Source: Channa striata (lineage: Eukaryota > Chordata > Actinopteri > Anabantiformes > Channidae). From it: DNA of 64,000 nt. The notes below the pieces were generated by a model. The model did no database searches, was not told the origin of the DNA, and saw nothing but the letters and a program-made list of their open reading frames with translations. The stretch's first letter is position 1. Every line of letters starts with the position of its first letter. This document shows, one piece after another, positions 38,901 to 48,972 of the stretch. The stretch lies in contig CM065170.1 of assembly GCA_033026295.1 (NCBI GenBank), forward strand, positions 15,262,040-15,326,039, in the 5' to 3' direction. A program made the position numbers and the translations under genes.

Positions 38901-41900
38901 CCCGCACACAAGCACTCCTGATTCTTGCAAGGCTCCAGGTCTGGGTCAAGAGAAATATGTCTCTCAGAGAAAGGCCCATGCCAAAGCAAAACAGAGACAT
39001 GTTTTCCCTTACAAGTTACACAGCCTTGTCTTGGCGCTCAAAACTGGCCTGCAAGAGGAAATTAGCGTTCAGAATAGCAGGGCAAGGTTACCTGAAACTA
39101 TCCCAAAAAAACTTCCTGAGGATGAAGCAACAGTGTTGAGACTGTACAATTCATTCCAGATGCTTCAGCCGACCGTCAAAACTCCACATTATCTCATCCA
39201 TCTCGAGGGCCTGACGCCAGGTTCACATATTTTGCAGGCGCTCCAGTTTTGCAAAGTTACAACCATGAGCATGAAACCGTTATCATCCAAGCAACAAATC
39301 AAGTGTTTCAATATGTTTTTATTGCAACAGATTTCGCAGTCAACTAAAACATCTGCACATATTTCAAATGAGAATTTATGCCTCTCACCATAAAAACTAT
39401 TGAGTAACTGCATGTTAGACAAACCATGCTCACATTTAGAGAACCCAGGCGTCAGAGACAACAATCTGTAACTGTTAAACTACAGGCTGGAGTGAGGTGA
39501 CAGCACAATATAAATGCAAGCAAGGTAAAGACATCTGCTGACTCCGGTCTCCAATGTCACAGCAACCAAAAGCAAAGAGCTGACGGGCAGAAAATCCAGA
39601 TGAATGTCTTGTTCATCCCAGACCTCAAAAGGAGCTGATGAAGAGGTGTTCTGTTGAGGAGTTGCTGACTTCTGGCAACCTGGGACTGTTCCACTCTCCA
39701 AGGTCACAGGGTGTGTTGCATAGACAGAATCGAATTGCTGATGGTGAGTTTAGCAGAGCAGCACCAGATGGTTGTCACCGTGCCACTTGAACCCAGTTAT
39801 TCAAACTCCTGCCCGTTTCTCTCGTTTGCATCTTAATCAGTTGTGTAGATCTTACCGCCTTTGACTTTTGATACTAATCAATAAAGGTTTTGCTTGGGGT
39901 TCAGTAAATCTCAATCAAATTACAGCTGATCAGTAAAGGGCAGGCTGACAATGGGACTGAGGACAAGAGAAGGACAGTACCTCCTTCTCTCTTTATGTCG
40001 GTCACTCATTTTCAATTCATTGCGTCATCAAAAATGCGTATTTTTAATATTTAATGAGGATTTCAAATCGGTTTCCTAGGGTCTGGATAAGTAGGGAAAC
40101 CCATCGAGAAGAATATTATTCTTTTCGATAATAATATTTTTTTAAATACAACATAAAATATTACCTCCTACAATAAAAAAAATATTAATCTAATAATAAT
40201 GTTTATGTGAAAAGCATGTCTTGCAGTATTAAGCCTGTAGTGATTTATCACCCAAACCTGGAGCTCTATGGGGGTTTAGAGTCTTTAGTGTTTTTGTTTT
40301 GGTTTATTGGCGTAAAATTGTTTTGTTTTGGTTTGCTCTTGCCCCTCTCATTAGCATTTGTTACAGTCATAGCAGGTAACTACTTTCATTAAGAATAAAA
40401 AAGTTTGATTAATAGCTGCATGCCATGTGCCTTCCACAAACCAGCTAAAAGACGAAGTTGACAACTGGAGAAGAATTGAGTCACTCTGTTACTGAAATGT
40501 GCAAAAGTTACTATGACTCCCTACAGAAAATCAAACCCCCAAAAAATATGTTGTTTTACGCTCTTTGTTTTGTTACATTTTGCATTATTGAAAATTAGAC
40601 ATCAAGTGCTTTTCAAAATAACCAAAGCTCAAATGAGGTTTCCAAGTTTAAAACGAAAGCCAAGAACTATTGGGTTACAGGTAAACATGAGCGTAACTTT
40701 GGCCACACCCTGTTTGTCTGAAATGAATATTTTGAAGTAGTGAACACACACACACACACACACACACGGATGACCTCACTCTGGCTGGCATCGTTCTGCA
40801 CGGGTCATCCAGCATGGAGGTCGACAATGCCCAAAACCATCCCCATCCCCCTATCTTTTACTTCCTTCCGCTTCAGTGACTCTGAGGCCAGGCACGGGCG
40901 CCGTCCATTCGCCCCACTGATCATTGCTGTTGCCTAGGCGACTAAGCGACCCAGCCCACTCTGGCAGCCCACTGGCCAATAATCAGAAAGAGGGCCATCC
41001 TCTTAGATAAGTACAGACGTAAAGAAAGACAGAGAGAGACAAAAATGCCTAAATACCTAAGAAAATTCTGTATCCTTGATATTACAACATAAAAGTCACA
41101 TTTACAAGTATGGTGACCACACAGACGTAACAAAAAGTTCATTATTTGCTATGGTACAACATCTATAAATCATGTATCGAGCCCAATTCTGTGAGGTCTC
41201 ACAGACTCACGCTGCCACAAAACCATCATACTGTCAGCTGAGCACTGCGTTGATGGGAATGAACGTACAGAAGATCAGACAGCAGGTTCACAACCATCGA
41301 GAAACACATGGATACCGAAGGAAGGCAGGTGGAAAGGTGAAGAAGTGAAGTCTGTAATTTTGGGAAGACAGGAAAGTAAAGGTTCAACAAGTAACCTAGA
41401 GACTTCTTTTCATTTTCCATCTTCCTGCTCCTCTTTCCACGCAGTCTCGTTCCTGCTGTGTCACAAAGAGGAGAGAGACCTACTTCCTCTTTTGTTTATC
41501 CAGGAATGTGGGACGTCCTGACAGGCTGGCTTTTCATTGAAAGTACACAGCTGAGCGCCCCCCCCGTGGCTCTCTCTGTCTATCCTTCCTGTATCTATGC
41601 ATGCTTCTACTAGTTTATCTGTGTTATCAGCCGACCAGGCTTCACATAGATAAACCCGGTGCTGAAAAATGCAAGCCAGAGACCCCTGCCATGCTGCAAA
41701 ACAAAACATCTTTAAAAAAAAAAAATGCAGAGACCGTATGTGCAAACTACAAAATTAAACACTGAAGGAAATTATATGTCAGCACTTCCGTCTGGAGAAG
41801 TGGCTATCATGAAGGCCATAATCTCTACTACGAGTTTTAACATGACCCACTGCAATCCTATTCATTTTTGCAATCATTATAATCTTCCATCTGAAATGTC

Positions 41901-44900
41901 ACGTTGGTGGCTAAGAGAACTTGTTTACCTGACAGATGTACTGATGTACACATGTAACCAAGGTTGAGTCTACAAGAAATCAAGACAGCATTATAAAAGG
42001 AAAAAACATGAATCTGAGCACTGCCAAACAGGATATGAGCAACAGAAACATCCTATTCCTATACCTTTTTTTAGCCTCGTAGACACTGTGCACAGTCAAC
42101 AGTCAAGAGGAAAAACACCATTGTGTTGTCCATCCTCTGGTTTTCTTTGAAACCAGAAAAACACACAAGGAATGCCGAGGCTCACTCAAAAAAAAAAAGA
42201 CAATGAAAACCTGTCTTGTACCGAAGAAAAGAAAGTAAGGGTGAAATGATTAGGAACTTTATTCCATGTGCAAAGTGACCTAACTAGATAATTTAATTCA
42301 AGACTGTACTGTACAGTATGATGAAATACCCCCCCCACACACATCACACACAGGATTGTCTTTCTGTACTTGTGAGGACACTCCTTGCCGTAATACAATC
42401 CATAGCCCCTCACCCTAACCCTAACCAAAACCTCAAAAATCCCTTTTGAGGGTCAAAAATTGTGAGGACTGACCAAAATGTCCTCACTCTGTTGGTAAAA
42501 AACTAAATCTGGTCCTCACTGAGGAGTATCTACAGGACTACACACACACACTCACATTGGTAGACAACTGGGAGGGCTGGTTCTACAGTTTCATTGTGAG
42601 ATTTTGGGTCATGTCACTCCTCAAGGGTAAAAGAAAGCAAAACTGTGAGGAAAAAGCAACACTATGAAAAATCTCTTAATCAGAAAGAGGAAGAGTTCAA
42701 CCCAGTTCATTATGGCACCTTCTATATTAGGACACACAATTATTTCAGAGTATGAGAGAGAAGAGGCAGTCTCTACCTAATGTAAAACAACAAATAATTC
42801 AAACTTACGTTCATGCCTTGTGCTCAAGCTCTTACGAATCTTAATCTCTGGTGAATCACTAACCTATCTGACTGGTTTCTGATAGCCACAGGCAGCTGGA
42901 TGGACTGACAGACTTTACGGTAACAAGGGCTAGAATTAATAAGACCTGGTTAAACTCGAAACAGGCACTGTGAAACTAAACACTGTGTGTGCTTGGCTTG
43001 TGTTTGTCAAAGTGGCAACTCACACGGCTATTTGGTGAACTCCTGTAGCTGGTGAGCAAATGCGCTGACTCTTTGGGACATGCCAGCACTCTGTCAGCTC
43101 CCTGAGCCTTCTCTGTTCTCTCTGTTCTGTATTTTTTTGTGTTTTACTGTCATAATTTTACTTTTACTTCCATAAAGTTGCTTTATAATGGAACAAAGGT
43201 TAAAAAGGCCGCAAACAAGGTACCAACTACTAACTTGGTCACTAAGAGGACAATAAGAAGCCCACTGCAAACAAGCTACAACAGCTTCCATTTCAGAACC
43301 CTCTGGCTTCCAAACCCTCAAAGGTCAGGGCCATTTAGACAGTTTGCTGTTGGTCAAACACACTAATTTGCAAGTTAAAGTTCACAAACGTTTAATGTTT
43401 GTGCAGATTTTATTTGCTCCCACGAGGATTTGCACTACTTAAATGTCCTCTTTAAACGCTGGTGTGACCAGGCTTTTATGGTACAAGAAGGGGGGGGCAC
43501 TCTAAACTATATAGTGAGGAAGGTCCACTCTTTTACCTTTTTAAACTCAGCATCTCACTGCCTGCTGGCTCACATGTGGAAAAACAAACTGGTCTTTGTT
43601 GACCCTGGACAGGGGACTTCCATATGTCAGACCATATGCAAGTCATTTATTGTACTAGTGATATTTCTAAGAATTTTTTTTTTCTATTGCACAGTTTGAG
43701 CTGCCACGCTGTCCGGCAATTATGGTCAGCTCTTTTTGGAAAAAGTACCTATGTTGATGATTGACCGGATCAGATATTTTCCTCTTTCTCCATCCTACTC
43801 TGAGAAAGTTCGGCCTCTGGCTTATTTAGGGGCACTTTATCTGCTAAAGTAGAAATTGACATCCTTCCCTTCCTTCCTCTACAGTCTTTTTGGCAGATAA
43901 AGGCCAGGGGAATGTGTGAGGGTCTGTTAGAGGTCAACAAGCATTATTGCAAAGAGGTTCTTTATCAGTTCATCTGGACAATGTCAAAGCGCACTTTGCT
44001 GTCTCGCTTGGCCAATCTGTCTTAATCTCATAAGGCTGCACACAGTCTGTGCAGGACTATAGCGAAGCCCGATGCAAGCTTTTTGTGACAGCATCGTATA
44101 ACAGGCAGTCTTTGTCTGGAACTGGGCTCCAGACCACCAAAAGTGAATGCAGATGTAGGGAAGCACGTAAATTAAAGTCACTGTGATAGGTTATGAAACA
44201 GTGGTGCTCAATGTAGGCCCTGCTGCTCTTCCTCATTATTTCTTCTGAACAGAAGCTGTTGCAGCCCTCACACATTACAGCACACACCCTGTCCAAGTAA
44301 ATGTGCATACACACAAAGCCTGGGAAAGGAGGGAGGTGGAGGGGTTGCCGGTCGTGTCAGTGCTCAAGAAATTAAATTAAGCAGACAGCAGGATGCCTCC
44401 AAAACCCAAACTCTTGTGAGCTCAATATGTCCTGCAAGGGTCCCCCACCACTCCACCCCCAAGCCTCCCAGCCAACCTCTTACCACCATTCAGCCACATC
44501 CCCCAAACTACCAAGAACCACCAAGCACCCTCTGCTAGGAACTCTTTCATGCACACCTCTCACAGGGCCTCTTTTGCCCCTAAAGAAATAATAAAAAAAC
44601 AAACTTCTAGGCTTGCATCATCCAAAACGATGAGCTCTGTAAAATTCTGCAGTATGGTATTAAAAAAAGCCACTACTTCAAACAAGTGGATGGTTTTAAA
44701 CTGGCAAATCCATTTATCCTGCTTCTCTTCTTCCCGTTTGTGTGTGTCTGGCATGCAGACAGATGCTGTTCATTTAGCACTTGAGTGACGATCCTCAAGC
44801 TCGTCTCCTAAATGCCCAGGGGAGCCACTGGCATTTGGACAGCATTAAATAAAGCCACTCTGCAGACCTCACACCACGGTCCCACCTGACCTCACAACAT

Positions 44901-47131
44901 GGTCATTCCACTCAGATTTCAAGAAGCCAATTGAGTAAATCTGTCCTGGTGAAGAAGACCATTCCCTAAGTAGTCCCTTGCATTTTCTATTCAAGTATTT
45001 CTTCACTTGAACGCTTGAACCGACTGCTTCTGGGTACACACTCGGAACTTGGGATCAATGGAGTATTGTGTTGCTGTTGTTTTATCAATCGACATCGTAG
45101 GTAAAGTCAATAAGAGTTCTATTTCTTTCTGCATGGAGTTGTTTGCAATTATGCAAAAGCCACCAGCACTGTTTAGAACAAGATAGCATCAATGTCATTA
45201 CCAATGCAGTGGATTCAACAATGAAATAATAACCCTTCTCTCAAATGAAGTCAGTTCCCATGCTAGCAAGTCATTGTGCATCTGTACATCATTGTCAGAG
45301 ATGAACACGCTGAGCCAGATCCTCAGGGGCACACAATGTCACACACATCTAACAAAGCAGAGGCTTAGAGAGATGTTAGGCCACTGCAGACACAATATTG
45401 GTGTTATGTAATGACAGCCAAACACCGTGCAAAAATGTGTGTCTCAACGTACATGTGCGTGCTTTTCTGGATTAAGGACTCCCTCCACTCTTCCTGCTGC
45501 ACACTTTCATCCGTTCGTATCCGTTACCTTCACGGATTTCACAGCACACAATTCCAGGAAGGTCCGAGTTTTAACATGCGATCTATCTGATCAGATTTGC
45601 AGCAGCTTGTTTTGAGCTCCTGCATGCTGCTTCTTTCTGCCCTGCCCTTTTAAATCAGGCCAAAATAATAATAATAAAGTTTCAGCTAGATAGGGGATTT
45701 ATTTCCCCATGAATCAGAGTTGGCGCCCCTCGCCAAACAGATCATAGTGAGTTATCAACCCATGTGCTAGCTCAGCGGGGCTTAGTGTCCTCCATTTCCA
45801 TCATGGCATTTTCATCTCGGCTTGGAGCTTTCAACCATGTATTTAGATCTTAAAACAGGGACATTGATTTTTGGTCCCATGCCATGCATTTCAAACAGGC
45901 CATAAGCAGACATGAGTGCTCTTCCAGAACTAAAAGAGACAAATTATCACCAAATTACCAACTGGAAAAAAATATCCATTTGCCTGTCTAAAAGCCAAGA
46001 CATATCCACTTCCCCAGGACTGAGACCCGTGACCTAAATGAGTACAGATTGAAATGATGGGGAGGCATGGGACTGAAGAGGCCACTTAGGGAGGATGTGT
46101 CTATGTCATAATCACCCTAATCAAGACTGTGCCATTCGGTTAAGCCAAGCCCACCCCCAAGTTAATCCTTTATAGCAATTATGATCAGCGTATATGCTCA
46201 GTGTAATCACACATGATAACTAGGCAACACTGTAATATGTATGAAGTCCGAGGTGGCATGAGGTATGACATGAAGAGTATGAACGTGTACATATTCTTAT
46301 GTAGGCAGGTTTAGGTGAATAAAGCCCCCCACCCCTGGCCTAAATGTGGACTGAGAATCTTGGGACTATCCCAAGAAGGTGTGTGCTCCCAGAAGGAGGT
46401 TGTGTGTACTCACCATTGAGTCCGTTGGGGATGCTCCTGTGATGGTGTGGAGCTGACAGGTCATCCATGGACCTCCTCATGGTGGGAACAATCTTACTGT
46501 TCTCGGAAGCGGGCTTGTGTATGTGGTTGTGATTGTGGTGATCGGGGCTACCAGCACTACCTGTGCTGGATGTGCTGCTTCCGTCCCCAACATCCCGAAC
46601 TGTGCCGGTGCCCCCGTTCAGGTTGGTCAGGCTGGACTGACTGTCTATGGAGCTCCTAGATCCTGCTCCGTTCCTCTCCTCATCCAGCATGAGGATGATT
46701 TCCTTCAGCTCGGAGTTCTCCCTCAACACCGTCTCCTGGTTGGCCTCCAGTTCCTTGAGCTTCAGCATGTAGGTGCCCACCTCCTTCCACATGGCACTGG
46801 CAGTGTAGCGGCCGAAGCGTTGCCACTCTCGGGACAGCTTCTTGCCCTTCTGTCGGTCGTCGTCCAGGAAGCAGCAGAGCTCCCGCAGCTCGTGGTTGTC
46901 GTCCTGCAGCTTCTGGTTGATCTCCTTCAGGCTCCGGATTTCGTGCAGGTGCACCTGCAGCCGCCGATTAATGTCTTTCATCATGTTCCCGTGCTCGATC
47001 ATCAGGTTCATTTTCTCACCGTCAACCTTCCTTAATCTCCGGACGAGCTCGTCTTTGCTGGAGCGCAGCAGCTCCTCGTCGGTCAGCTGGCTCAGGTCAT
47101 CCTTCGGCCCCTCGGACGGATTTTTAGCCAT
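11522..47131 (-). CDS. ccdc85c: Coiled-coil domain-containing protein 85C
   Basis: CCDC85C belongs to the DIPA/CCDC85 family. In mouse it sits at apical junctions of radial glia, and its loss causes the hemorrhagic hydrocephalus (hhy) phenotype; family members bind p120-catenin-type proteins. Coding exons in transcript order are 46414-47131, 20988-21067, optional 19884-19925, 16123-16224, 12875-12967, 12616-12714 and 11522-11611. All are bounded by AG/GT and their phases join. The model is 393 aa, or 407 aa with the optional exon. Exon 1 encodes 239 residues: MAKNPSEGP start, a long coiled coil over about residues 19-90 with the family signature ELCCFLDDDRQKGKKLSREW, and a second heptad-like stretch near 120-155. 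A Ser-rich DVGDGSSTSSTGSAGSPDHH segment follows. The C-terminal exons carry the conserved WRKLGDA and RQHLSGNQFKGPL end. Human is 419 aa. Which teleost paralogue (a or b) this is cannot be told here. Confidence 0.94.
11612..12615 (-). other. ccdc85c: ccdc85c intron before the last exon
   Basis: This 1.0-kb intron has no gene. A short CA run lies at 11760-11775. A G-rich, purine-dominated stretch at about 12005-12115 is listed separately. Confidence 0.7.
12005..12115 (+). repeat. Purine-rich / G-run tract with quadruplex potential
   Basis: The + strand here is almost all purine, with many GGGAG/GGAGA units. It ends in closely spaced G runs near 12090-12113 (GGTGGGGGGTTGGGGGG). This layout could form triplex or G-quadruplex structure on the non-template strand's complement. 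The call is structural only. Confidence 0.6.
12616..12714 (-). CDS. ccdc85c: ccdc85c coding exon (99 nt)
   Basis: The exon is bounded by CACTAG|GTGCTGG and TGCAAC|GTAAGTTC, with phase 0 at both ends. It encodes VLEVHENLDKQV, an acidic stretch, then SEKEKAIVREMCN. The human protein has the near-identical VLEVHENLD and LSEKEKAIVREMCN. Confidence 0.95.
12875..12967 (-). CDS. ccdc85c: ccdc85c coding exon (93 nt)
   Basis: The exon is bounded by ATTTAG|GGTACAGG and ATGAAG|GTACTATG, with phase 0 at both ends. It encodes a variable Ser/Pro/Thr segment ending in the conserved QKPEAVVHAMK, identical to human CCDC85C. Confidence 0.93.
12968..16122 (-). other. ccdc85c: ccdc85c intron, 3.2 kb
   Basis: No gene is supported. 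A CTG run of about seven units lies near 14781-14801 and a fish dispersed-repeat piece at 15146-15212. The 13290-13680 part is noticeably less AT-rich than its surroundings and open for 125 codons on the + strand, but I see no splice sites or family match. Confidence 0.6.
15146..15212 (+). repeat. Fragment of a common fish dispersed repeat
   Basis: The stretch contains GGCTTCCTCCCACAGTCCAG followed by ACATGCATGTTAGGTTAATT and GGTGACTCGAAATTG. I recognise this phrase as a frequently repeated element in fish genomes, but cannot assign it to a class without a repeat library. Confidence 0.5.
16123..16224 (-). CDS. ccdc85c: ccdc85c coding exon (102 nt)
   Basis: The exon is bounded by CCCTGCAG|TGTAACCC and CACATG|GTCAGTAC, with phase 0 at both ends. 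It encodes GDLRALRKGMTLYHSESQL followed by SSLPQRQDAMHM. Human CCDC85C has [21 protein letters not shown] at this place. Confidence 0.93.
16225..19883 (-). other. ccdc85c: ccdc85c intron, 3.7 kb
   Basis: No gene is seen. The intron contains a CA microsatellite at 18675-18699 and a C-run near 16673-16682. Open frames are short and unsupported. Confidence 0.6.
18675..18699. repeat. (CA)n microsatellite
   Basis: An uninterrupted CA run of about 12 units in a ccdc85c intron. Confidence 0.95.
19884..19925 (-). CDS. ccdc85c: Candidate 42-nt cassette microexon of ccdc85c
   Basis: On the - strand a pyrimidine-rich acceptor (CTCTCCCTCCAG|GCTTATAGC) is followed by 42 nt and a donor (AAGAAG|GTAACG). 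Both ends are phase 0, so inclusion adds 14 residues, AYSRYSLSQIQMKK, between LLSQ and CNPGDLR without a frame change. The human protein as I remember it lacks an equivalent peptide, so this may be a fish-specific or alternatively spliced exon. Splice sites and frame are seen; use is inferred. Confidence 0.55.
19926..20987 (-). other. ccdc85c: ccdc85c intron, 1.1 kb
   Basis: This AT-rich intron lies between the 80-nt coding exon and the candidate microexon. No gene or clear repeat is seen. Confidence 0.5.
20988..21067 (-). CDS. ccdc85c: ccdc85c coding exon 2 (80 nt)
   Basis: The exon is bounded by TCTCCAG|ATTCCTCC and CTCACAG|GTGAGGTG. It enters in phase 1 and leaves in phase 0. It encodes DSSSNYIRQLETKVRILEDD followed by NNKLLSQ, a coiled-coil segment matching human [21 protein letters not shown]. 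Confidence 0.95.
24514..24542. repeat. (TG)n microsatellite
   Basis: A TG run of about 14 units in ccdc85c intron 1. Confidence 0.95.
25544..25595. repeat. (TG)n microsatellite followed by a G run
   Basis: About 21 TG units run straight into a run of about 10 G. The compound structure is likely to be length-variable and hard to sequence accurately. Confidence 0.95.
27309..27348. repeat. (TG)n microsatellite, interrupted once
   Basis: About 19 TG units with one TT interruption near 27329-27330. Confidence 0.95.
31105..31131. repeat. (CA)n microsatellite
   Basis: A CA run of about 13 units in ccdc85c intron 1. Confidence 0.95.
32883..32956. repeat. Long uninterrupted (CA)37 microsatellite
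   Basis: A perfect CA run of 74 bp, the longest simple repeat in the window. It creates spurious His/Thr and Cys/Val open frames on both strands. Confidence 0.97.
36160..36192 (+). repeat. Short tandem repeat, 3 x 11 bp
   Basis: Three perfect consecutive copies of GGAGATGTACA in ccdc85c intron 1. Confidence 0.9.
40744..40767. repeat. (CA)n microsatellite
   Basis: A CA run of 12 units in ccdc85c intron 1. Confidence 0.95.
42320..42545. repeat. Fish dispersed repeat with CCCTAACCCTAACC core
   Basis: The stretch has TTGTCTTTCTGTACTTGTGAGG, then CACTCCTTGCCGTAATACAAT, then CCTCACCCTAACCCTAACC, then a GGTCCTCACTGAGGA-type phrase, and ends in a CA run. I recognise this order as a common interspersed repeat in fish. 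The telomere-like CCCTAA units are part of the repeat, not a real telomeric array. Confidence 0.55.
46414..47131 (-). CDS. ccdc85c: ccdc85c coding exon 1 (718 nt)
   Basis: The exon starts at ATG 47129-47131 with MAKNPSEGPKDDLSQLTDEE and ends at donor CTCAATG|GTGAGTAC in phase 1. It encodes 239 residues: both coiled-coil segments, the CCFLDDDRQKGKKL signature, the DVGDGSSTSS segment, a His-rich stretch, and the conserved RRSMDDLSAPHHHRSIPNGL just before the donor. Human CCDC85C is aligned by memory over the whole length. The human exon also carries a Gly-rich insert that is missing here. Confidence 0.96.
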
Positions 47132-47780
47132 GACTGTTTCGGCTGCGAGTCTCAGTTCGTTTAGAGGGGAGCTTGAAATTAACGGTCTAAACTCCTTTAA
47201 CCAAGCCTCAGTTGTGGAATTGTGTTAAAGTATGAAGACATTGTCCAAAATATCAGTATCGTTATGTCTTCCTCTCAGCAGGCCAAGAAGGACAGAGAAA
47301 ATAATTCTGTGGTGCTATGGCAACCCCCGCAGTAACTCTATGCCCTCACTAATCTTTAAGATTCAAAATCCTTGATCAGTCGGAGGACACAAGTGCTGCT
47401 AACGTTACTCACATTCCGTCAACAGCCACACACGCGATTCTCAATCGATTACCAGAGATTTCCAACCGCGTCCTGGTCCCAGGAGCCGAGTCCCATCGCA
47501 ATGTGCGCTGTCTCTGCTGGACATCGCTCCATTTTAATGAGCGCGACCGCAAAACGCAAACATCTAATATTCGGACGTTAACTGGAGCGTTCTACATGCG
47601 AATAAAATGCCGGATGATCGGGCAGAAATGCGGGATAAACGAGCCAACTTTTAGTACCGGTGCGTTAGACGCTCGGATTACGCTCTTAACCGAGGTGGTT
47701 GTGGACGGAGGTTTTCAAGCCTTTCCCCACAGCCAGCTCGGAATTAGCAACGGACACCCCCCCCCACCACCATCACCACC
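47132..47780 (-). promoter_or_regulatory. ccdc85c: ccdc85c 5' flank / promoter region
   Basis: The base composition is richer in CpG here than in the flanks, continuing from the GC-rich first exon. No TATA box or initiator can be fixed. It joins at about 47781 to the block shared with the cyp46a1 upstream regions. Confidence 0.45.
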
Positions 47781-47940
47781 GCCCTCCGCCTCGTCCAAAC
47801 ACTGGGGTTTGAAAATCATTCAAGAGGATTTCGGCCAAGACGACCAATCAAGACGTGGGAGAGGAGCGGGGCAGCAGGTAGACGAGAGGCGCAGCGAAGC
47901 CTCAAGAGGCGCAGGCTCTGCCCCCTTAAAGGAACAGTGA
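47781..47940. repeat. Block shared with cyp46a1 upstream regions (left copy, CCAAT-containing)
   Basis: From a C-rich tract this block reads CTCGTCCAAACACTGGGG, CCAATCAAGACGTGGGAGAG (CCAAT at 47844-47848), GCGGGGCAGCAGGTAGACGA and GCTCTGCCCCCTTAAAGG. Nearly the same series occurs at 59667-59812, upstream of cyp46a1 copy 2. The part from GAGAGGCGCAG onward also occurs at 53484-53540, upstream of copy 1. Within it, GAGGCGCAG is directly repeated with a 20-bp period; the copy-2 version has lost one repeat unit. It marks the left end of the tandem duplication. Confidence 0.85.
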
Positions 47941-48457
47941 GCCTGGACTAAACATTGTTCAGGAAAACAATCACAGCTCAGCATGTTCATACTCGATTTT
48001 ACATTTACTACAGTGTTTGACTTTTAGTTCTACAATATATGGAAGTCAACATTTGACAAGAGACTCTGATCAAAGCGGTTTAGTGTCCACATCTTTGCTT
48101 TTATTTGAGCCATTCAGCTGCACGTAGTTAATAAAACACTTCAAGTACTTTTGGCTCATGTTTTTTCCTTTTTACCATCACGGACTGTTACTTTCTAAAG
48201 ACAGTAAAGAGTTTCCGGTCTTATTAAAACGTGACCCCCAATATATTTTTATGAGCCGACTTTCCTACTTAAGCTGATCTTATTACAAAAACTACAACAG
48301 AGACTTGAAGTTCAGCTTCACTACAGCTCAGAGAATTCAGAGTTTAACAGGTGATTTGGGGATTTCTATGCAGGGTCACTGCGCCCTCCTGTGACTAAAC
48401 TCAGCAATTTGAACAGGACAAAAGTGACAAACACAATTTCAGTCATTTCTGAAACTT

Positions 48458-48463
48458 TTATTA
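48458..48463 (-). terminator. Poly(A) signal, cyp46a1 copy 1
   Basis: AATAAA on the - strand, about 510 bp past the stop codon. The same site exists at 54072-54077 in copy 2 and at about 60320-60325 in copy 3. Confidence 0.5.
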
Positions 48464-48687
48464 AGTTTAATTGTATAATTTGCATTTATTAGACCAAATA
48501 TGAATTATTTTATTGGTGTTCAGTGGCATAATTGTTTAAAAGCAGTTACATAGAGCATAGAGTTACATCAGCTTGACCAAAGAAGCAATGATACTGATCG
48601 TAATATTATTGTAAGTTATTAGAAAATAGCATAATCATATAATAATCATAATCTGTGTGTTTAATTAAAACCTAACTATCAAAACAG

Positions 48688-48866
48688 ACTGTGACTCAGT
48701 TGGTAAGGCAGTTGTCCACGGACCACAGGGTCAGTGATTCGATCCTCGGCATGTCGACGTGTCTTTGGCCAAGACACTGAACCCCTAATTGCCATCATTT
48801 GTGTATGCACCAAAATTACTCTGTAAGTCGCTTTGGATAAAAGCTTCTACTAAATGTAAATGTAAA
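48688..48866 (+). mobile_element. tRNA-derived SINE in the 3' flank of cyp46a1 copy 1
   Basis: Box A-like TGACTCAGTTGGTAAGGCAG is followed by box B-like GTGATTCGATCCTCGG. The SINE ends in the common fish SINE tail CTGTAAGTCGCTTTGGATAA and AAGCTTCTACTAAATGTAAA. The same insertion is present in all three duplicated units, so it predates the duplications. Confidence 0.8.
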
Positions 48867-48972
48867 CCAACTAAAAAAAGTAAAAGAACAAGTCAGCAGC
48901 AAAACAGACTTTTGGTTAGTTTTTATGATCACACTATTGTAGTTTGTTGTTGATATTGTACAACATGAGATT

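Larger units (their letters stand above)
21068..46413 (-). other. ccdc85c: ccdc85c intron 1, about 25.3 kb
   Basis: This is a very long first intron. It holds CA/TG microsatellites (24514-24542, 25544-25586, 27309-27348, 31105-31131, 32883-32956, 40744-40767), a TC run near 26289-26305 and an 11-bp triple repeat at 36160-36192. It also holds a fish dispersed repeat at about 42320-42545. I found no convincing gene on either strand. The longest unsupported open frame is 175 codons at 38866-39393 (+). Long first introns of developmental genes often carry enhancers, but none can be called without comparison. Confidence 0.6.
47941..48972. other. 3' flank of cyp46a1 copy 1 (duplicated segment)
   Basis: This segment is repeated with high similarity at 53540-54645 and 59813-60828. 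It contains an AATAAA on the - strand at 48458-48463 and a SINE at 48688-48866. No gene is present. Confidence 0.75.

Noticed and set aside
38866..39393. 175-codon open frame on the + strand in ccdc85c intron 1
   Set aside because: It is the longest unexplained frame, but it has no domain, no splice-site framework, no family resemblance and ordinary intron composition.
42407..42426. CCCTAA units as a telomeric array
   Set aside because: There are only about two to three units, and they lie within a longer interspersed repeat.
46517..47228. Open frames on the + strand across ccdc85c exon 1
   Set aside because: They are shadows of the GC-rich coding exon on the - strand, which matches CCDC85C over its whole length.
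47503..47940. 145-codon open frame on the + strand upstream of ccdc85c
   Set aside because: It runs across the ccdc85c 5' flank and the duplicated promoter block. It is low-complexity (Pro/Ser) and its end is not preserved in the other copies of the block.
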